Source: Fimbriimonadales bacterium (GTDB lineage: Bacteria; Armatimonadota; Fimbriimonadia; Fimbriimonadales; ATM1). From it: DNA of 64,000 nt. The stretch spans positions 1-64,000 of the forward strand of contig JAHCHL010000015.1 in NCBI GenBank assembly GCA_026129745.1. Direction: 5' to 3'. This document shows, in pieces, positions 60,860 to 64,000 of this stretch. The notes beneath the pieces are model-generated. The model worked only from the letters and a program-made list of their open reading frames with translations. It ran no database searches and was not told the origin of the DNA. How positions within the stretch are numbered: the first letter of the stretch is position 1; each line of letters starts with the position of its first letter. The translations under genes and the position numbers were made by a program.

Positions 60860-61791
60860 TAGACTCTCGTGTCGTGATAACCGGCGGCACAGGTTTTCTC
60901 GGCAAGCACTTAGGCGAGTGCGCAAAATCGCATGGTCTTCGCCATGTGCGGCTGCTTGGGTCGCGCGATTACGATCTTCGAGACCCCAATGAATGTAAGC
61001 GAATCATCGAATGCGAGAAGCCGGATGTTCTCATTCATGCAGCCGCGATTTGCGGCGGCATTGGGGCGAATAGGAAAGAGCCTGGACGCTTCTTCTTTGA
61101 CAATGCAACGATGGGGATTCATCTCATCGAAGAAGCGCGAATCGCAAAGATTTCAAAGTTCGTGCAGCTTGGGACCGTGTGCAGCTATCCGAAGTTCGCC
61201 AAGCCGCCGTTTCGAGAAGACAGCATTTGGGACGGATATCCTGAAGAAACAAACGCACCTTACGGCCTTGCCAAGAAGATGCTTTTGGTGCAGTTGCAAG
61301 CCTACCGTGAACAGTTTGGCTTCAACGGCATTTATCTCATTCCGGTCAATCTGTATGGCGAGTACGACAATTTCGACTTGGAGTCAAGCCATGTTATTCC
61401 TGCGTTGATTCGAAAGTTCGACCACGCGAAATCGACTGGGAAGCGGCAAGTGACTTGTTGGGGCGACGGCTCGGCATCTCGCGAGTTTTTGTACGCACAG
61501 GATGCAGCGGAAGGGATCTTGCTCGCTGCCGCAACCTATAACGGCGCAGAACCAGTTAACCTGGGAAACGGTGAAGAGATTTCTATCAAAGACTTGAGCG
61601 AACTGATCGCTAAGAAAGTTGGCTTTCACGGAGATATTGTTTGGGATACTTCGAAGCCTAACGGGCAGCCACGCCGGCAGCTCGACACGTCGAGAGCAAA
61701 GGAGCTTCTTGGTTTTACTGCGACAACGTCGATGGACACTGGAATCGATAAGACACTCAGCTGGTATCGGAGTCAATTGGCCGCAGCCTGA
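60838..61791 (+). CDS. fcl: GDP-L-fucose synthase
   Basis: Epimerase-reductase that finishes GDP-L-fucose synthesis. N-terminal [27 protein letters not shown] (the family-specific Gly-rich phrase), the catalytic Tyr and Lys in YGLAKKM, and the [11 protein letters not shown] segment are present. GTG at 60838 overlaps gmd. Its stop TGA overlaps the next ATG (TGATG). The 317-residue length is normal. Confidence 0.94.
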   Translation: MSSISSLVDSRVVITGGTGFLGKHLGECAKSHGLRHVRLLGSRDYDLRDPNECKRIIECEKPDVLIHAAAICGGIGANRKEPGRFFFDNATMGIHLIEEARIAKISKFVQLGTVCSYPKFAKPPFREDSIWDGYPEETNAPYGLAKKMLLVQLQAYREQFGFNGIYLIPVNLYGEYDNFDLESSHVIPALIRKFDHAKSTGKRQVTCWGDGSASREFLYAQDAAEGILLAAATYNGAEPVNLGNGEEISIKDLSELIAKKVGFHGDIVWDTSKPNGQPRRQLDTSRAKELLGFTATTSMDTGIDKTLSWYRSQLAAA

Positions 61792-63047
61792 TGAAACTGC
61801 TTCTCGTCAATCAGTACTTCGAGCCTGACATCGCGGCGTCCGGTCAAATTGCAGCGGACATTTGCAGATCATTAGCAAAGGACTTCGGAATCGAGGTCCA
61901 CGTGGTGACAGGTGAACCGAGCTATACGGAGAAGGAGATCGCCGCTCCTGCGTTTGAAGAGCGAGACGGCGTATTCATTCATCGTATACCGATGGGAAAG
62001 TCGAGGGGCAGAATGAGCCTTTCAACTCGCGCGAGAGGCTATCTTCGATTCCTAAAGCACGCGAAGCGTCTTGCCAAAAGAATTGCAAATGAACATGGCA
62101 TCGACACGGTGATGACGATGACGAATCCTCCGTTCGTGGCTGCCATTGGGAGCGATCTCAAGAAGAGAGGTTTGCGATTCGTATTCGCGGTGCATGACAT
62201 TCATCCGGATGTGCTAATTGCCACTGGATGGTCCAAACTTCCCAAGCCAATCTTGCACCTTTGGAACGAGTGGTCTAAAAGATTGTTGCGCAATACAGAC
62301 GAAGTCATCGTCTTAGGCGACGCAATGAAGAGGACAATCGTCGACGACAAGGGTGTTGACGAAAGCAAAGTGCATGTCATTCCGCTTTGGGGCAGGCCAG
62401 AACTGCCGTCGGTGTCAGTCGACGAAGGAATGCGAGCTGAACTTGGGTGCGGTTCGAAAGACAAGTTGATACTGTTTGCCGGCAACATGGGGATCATGCA
62501 TCCACTCGATCCAATTTTGGATGCAGCAAAGCAACTCATCGATGAATCTGTCAAGTTCCTCTTCCTGGGTGATGGCGAGAAGAAGCCTGCAATGACTCAA
62601 CGCGTCGAGTGCGAGCGGATACCGAATGTGTCCTTCATGCCGTTTCAGTCGGAAGAGAAGTTTGTGAGAATCTTGGCAGCGGCGGACGCGTGCATCGTCA
62701 CACTCGAACCTGGCTTGGAGAAAGTCGCTGTTCCTTCGCGATCGTTCACATTCATGTCTGCTGGCAAACCCATTATTGCGATCATGTCGGAACGATCCTT
62801 TGTTGCAAAAGCAGTTCATGAAAGCGGTTGTGGATGGGTGATTCGTGACCCAAACGAGATTGTCGATGCGATTAGAGAAACCACTCGTGAAGAGATGAAG
62901 TCGATGGGTATGCTTGCACGACGAGTGTACGATTTCAGATACAGGAAGGATAAAGTTATTCGGCAGTACGCTGATCTGTTGCTTAGAAACGGTTACGCGG
63001 CCGTTTCAAGTTGCTCCGACTCTGACGTGGCAGCAGACGTTGCGTAA
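61791..63047 (+). CDS. Glycosyltransferase family 4 protein (WbuB-like), 418 aa
   Basis: The N-terminal half has NQYFEPDIAASGQIAADIC and VVTGEPSYTEKEI, typical of WbuB-type sugar transferases. The donor domain has ILFAGNMGIMHPLDPIL and SFTFMSAGKPIIAIMS. It probably adds a sugar to a polysaccharide or O-antigen unit using the fucose made next door; the donor is inference. The end overlaps the convergent sugar transferase gene by 55 bases. Confidence 0.88.
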   Translation: MKLLLVNQYFEPDIAASGQIAADICRSLAKDFGIEVHVVTGEPSYTEKEIAAPAFEERDGVFIHRIPMGKSRGRMSLSTRARGYLRFLKHAKRLAKRIANEHGIDTVMTMTNPPFVAAIGSDLKKRGLRFVFAVHDIHPDVLIATGWSKLPKPILHLWNEWSKRLLRNTDEVIVLGDAMKRTIVDDKGVDESKVHVIPLWGRPELPSVSVDEGMRAELGCGSKDKLILFAGNMGIMHPLDPILDAAKQLIDESVKFLFLGDGEKKPAMTQRVECERIPNVSFMPFQSEEKFVRILAAADACIVTLEPGLEKVAVPSRSFTFMSAGKPIIAIMSERSFVAKAVHESGCGWVIRDPNEIVDAIRETTREEMKSMGMLARRVYDFRYRKDKVIRQYADLLLRNGYAAVSSCSDSDVAADVA

Positions 63048-63712
63048 TTTGCATGATCGATCAGAATCACTTCAGACTTAGGTTTCAACTTGAGCACTGC
63101 AGCGACAGTCGCAGTAACACAGGCGATGTCTTTGAGTAGACTGCGAGTTCCAACGTATCGTTTGTCAGACTCGATCTTCAGTGGCAGCAGTCTTGATGTA
63201 TAGAAGTCGATGGGATCTTCTTGAGCGCTGAGCAGTTCCTCTTCATGCCTCAACCAAAGTTGAGTTGGACCCGTTACTCCAGGTCGAACGCTTAGAATCT
63301 GTCGGAGATCGTTGTTAGAATAATAGGGAATGTAACTGTATGACTGCGGTCTGGGTCCGACCAAGCTCATGTCGCCCAGGAGGACGTTCCAAAGTTGGGG
63401 AAGCTCGTCGATCTTCGTCTTTCTTAGGATGCGCCCGATGCGCGTGACTCGATTATCGTCGGAAGCCGTTACTTCAGGGCCAAGTCGCACGGCGTTATCG
63501 ACCATGGTTCTGAATTTGACCATGAAGAATTTGCGGAGGCCTTTGCCCGCCCTCGCATGCCTGAAGAACACCGGTCCCGGTGAGTCGAGCTTGATCGCGA
63601 TGGCCACGAGCGCAAACAGCGGCAGCAGCAAAATGAGTCCGATGGCAGAGACGGCGATATCGCCTGTTCGCTTGAGTGCCGCATCAAGAATTCTATAGTT
63701 GAACATCCGCAT
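62993..63712 (-). CDS. Priming sugar transferase (exopolysaccharide, PssY/WcaJ C-terminal type), 239 aa
   Basis: Transfers the first sugar phosphate to undecaprenyl phosphate. A single hydrophobic segment (residues about 17-38) is followed by KFRTMVDNA, the basic loop GRILRKTKIDELPQLWNV and MSLVGPRPQ, the family signature. The N-terminal membrane domains of full WcaJ are absent, so this is the short catalytic form. It converges with the glycosyltransferase gene, overlapping by 55 bases. Confidence 0.92.
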   Translation of the reverse strand: MRMFNYRILDAALKRTGDIAVSAIGLILLLPLFALVAIAIKLDSPGPVFFRHARAGKGLRKFFMVKFRTMVDNAVRLGPEVTASDDNRVTRIGRILRKTKIDELPQLWNVLLGDMSLVGPRPQSYSYIPYYSNNDLRQILSVRPGVTGPTQLWLRHEEELLSAQEDPIDFYTSRLLPLKIESDKRYVGTRSLLKDIACVTATVAAVLKLKPKSEVILIDHANYATSAATSESEQLETAA

Positions 63713-63824
63713 TCTCGACCATAGGAGTCTGTAGAGCGGCGCGACTCGAAGCCTCCTCTCTAAGGAAGAGTATCGGGTTCAATCGTGCAAAACTTAATGC
63801 ATTGACAGAGGTTTTAGGTCCGAT

Positions 63825-64000
63825 TTAGTCGTGTTTTGCTGTCCGCAATCGCTTGTATTTGAAGCGGCGATAGATTGGGACGAAGAAGATCCATATTCCG
63901 GAACAGCCCAACGTGAATAGCAAGATGGCAATGATCGGGAGCCAGTAGGCGTGCAGACCATCGGAAAAGTAGGACAGATCGTGAAGGTCCTCTGCAAGCT
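63825..64000 (-). CDS. Membrane protein, C-terminal end only (cut by the window edge)
   Basis: Reading the minus strand from the window's right edge, a frame gives DLSYFSDGLHAYWLPIIAIL, then LFTLGCSGIWIFFVPIYRRF, a basic end and a stop at 63827-63825. It contains one long hydrophobic segment and a basic cytoplasmic end. The family cannot be decided from 58 residues. Position next to the sugar transferase suggests a role in polysaccharide export or synthesis. Confidence 0.5.
   Translation of the reverse strand, partial: LAEDLHDLSYFSDGLHAYWLPIIAILLFTLGCSGIWIFFVPIYRRFKYKRLRTAKHD

Noticed and set aside
1-64000. CRISPR array, transposase-bearing element or toxin-antitoxin pair
   Set aside because: No regularly spaced repeats, transposase motifs or known TA pairs were seen on either strand.

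Overview
The window is a compact stretch of bacterial chromosome of moderate GC. Many neighbouring genes share stop/start overlaps (ATGA, GTGA, TGATG). I saw no rRNA, tRNA, CRISPR array, transposase or prophage. Several features fit Armatimonadota, perhaps a Fimbriimonadia-like lineage: a prepilin-like protein with a C-terminal H-X9-DG motif followed by a small single-TM partner, a second prepilin-like gene, a PEP-CTERM-type tail, a SecD-SecF fusion, WG-repeat and other repeat-rich secreted proteins, and many secreted proteins of no recognised family. This assignment is inference; there is no rRNA in the window to settle it.

Layout. (1) 1-4.6 kb is accessory: a ~343-bp near-identical direct repeat with a 16-bp internal inverted repeat occurs at both ends of a ~2 kb segment. 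Each copy is followed by a possible ~46-47 aa small ORF and then by an unrelated membrane or exported protein. A 740-bp stretch inside holds diverged short repeats. (2) 4.6-16.2 kb holds core genes: a WG-repeat protein, an NTF2-like protein, mutS-priA-def-fmt on the minus strand, and a plus-strand run of holin-like membrane protein, yvcK, gmk and coaBC. (3) 16.2-23.9 kb holds an S9 peptidase, a MerC-like protein, an endonuclease/phosphatase-fold protein, a homocysteine methyltransferase-family protein, fliS with a FliT-like partner, and an ABC ATPase plus TolC pair. (4) 23.9-33.8 kb holds lepA, a receiver-only response regulator, a frameshifted remnant, hmgA, an ECF-type sigma factor, RNase G/E, a gluzincin-like peptidase, a cysteine desulfurase, uppP and a PEP-CTERM tail.

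(5) 33.8-39.3 kb is a second cluster of exported or membrane proteins (hypothetical proteins, a Cys-rich small protein, a prepilin, pdxT, two larger secreted proteins). (6) 39.3-48.3 kb holds gltX, a site-2 protease with CBS domains, a 12-repeat secreted protein divergent from an alpha/beta hydrolase with overlapping start codons, a GNAT protein, the H-X9-DG pseudopilin pair and a phosphomannomutase. (7) 48.4-54 kb holds secDF and a tightly overlapped minus-strand operon glycosyltransferase - Trm112-like - aroQ - M24 peptidase. (8) 54-59.7 kb holds ftsK, a hypothetical protein and two hydrolases. (9) 59.8-64 kb is an exopolysaccharide locus: gmd and fcl (GDP-fucose synthesis), a glycosyltransferase, a priming sugar transferase and the tail of a membrane protein cut by the window edge.

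Functional links visible in the gene order are: translation initiation and its reversal by formyl removal (fmt, def), DNA repair and restart (mutS, priA), envelope precursors (uppP, phosphomannomutase, gmd/fcl, glycosyltransferases), export (secDF, prepilins) and flagellar export chaperones (fliS, FliT-like). No complete new defence or mobile system is evident. The best candidates for something undescribed are the repeated module at 1-2.9 kb, the nested hairpin upstream of fliS and the 12-repeat secreted protein.
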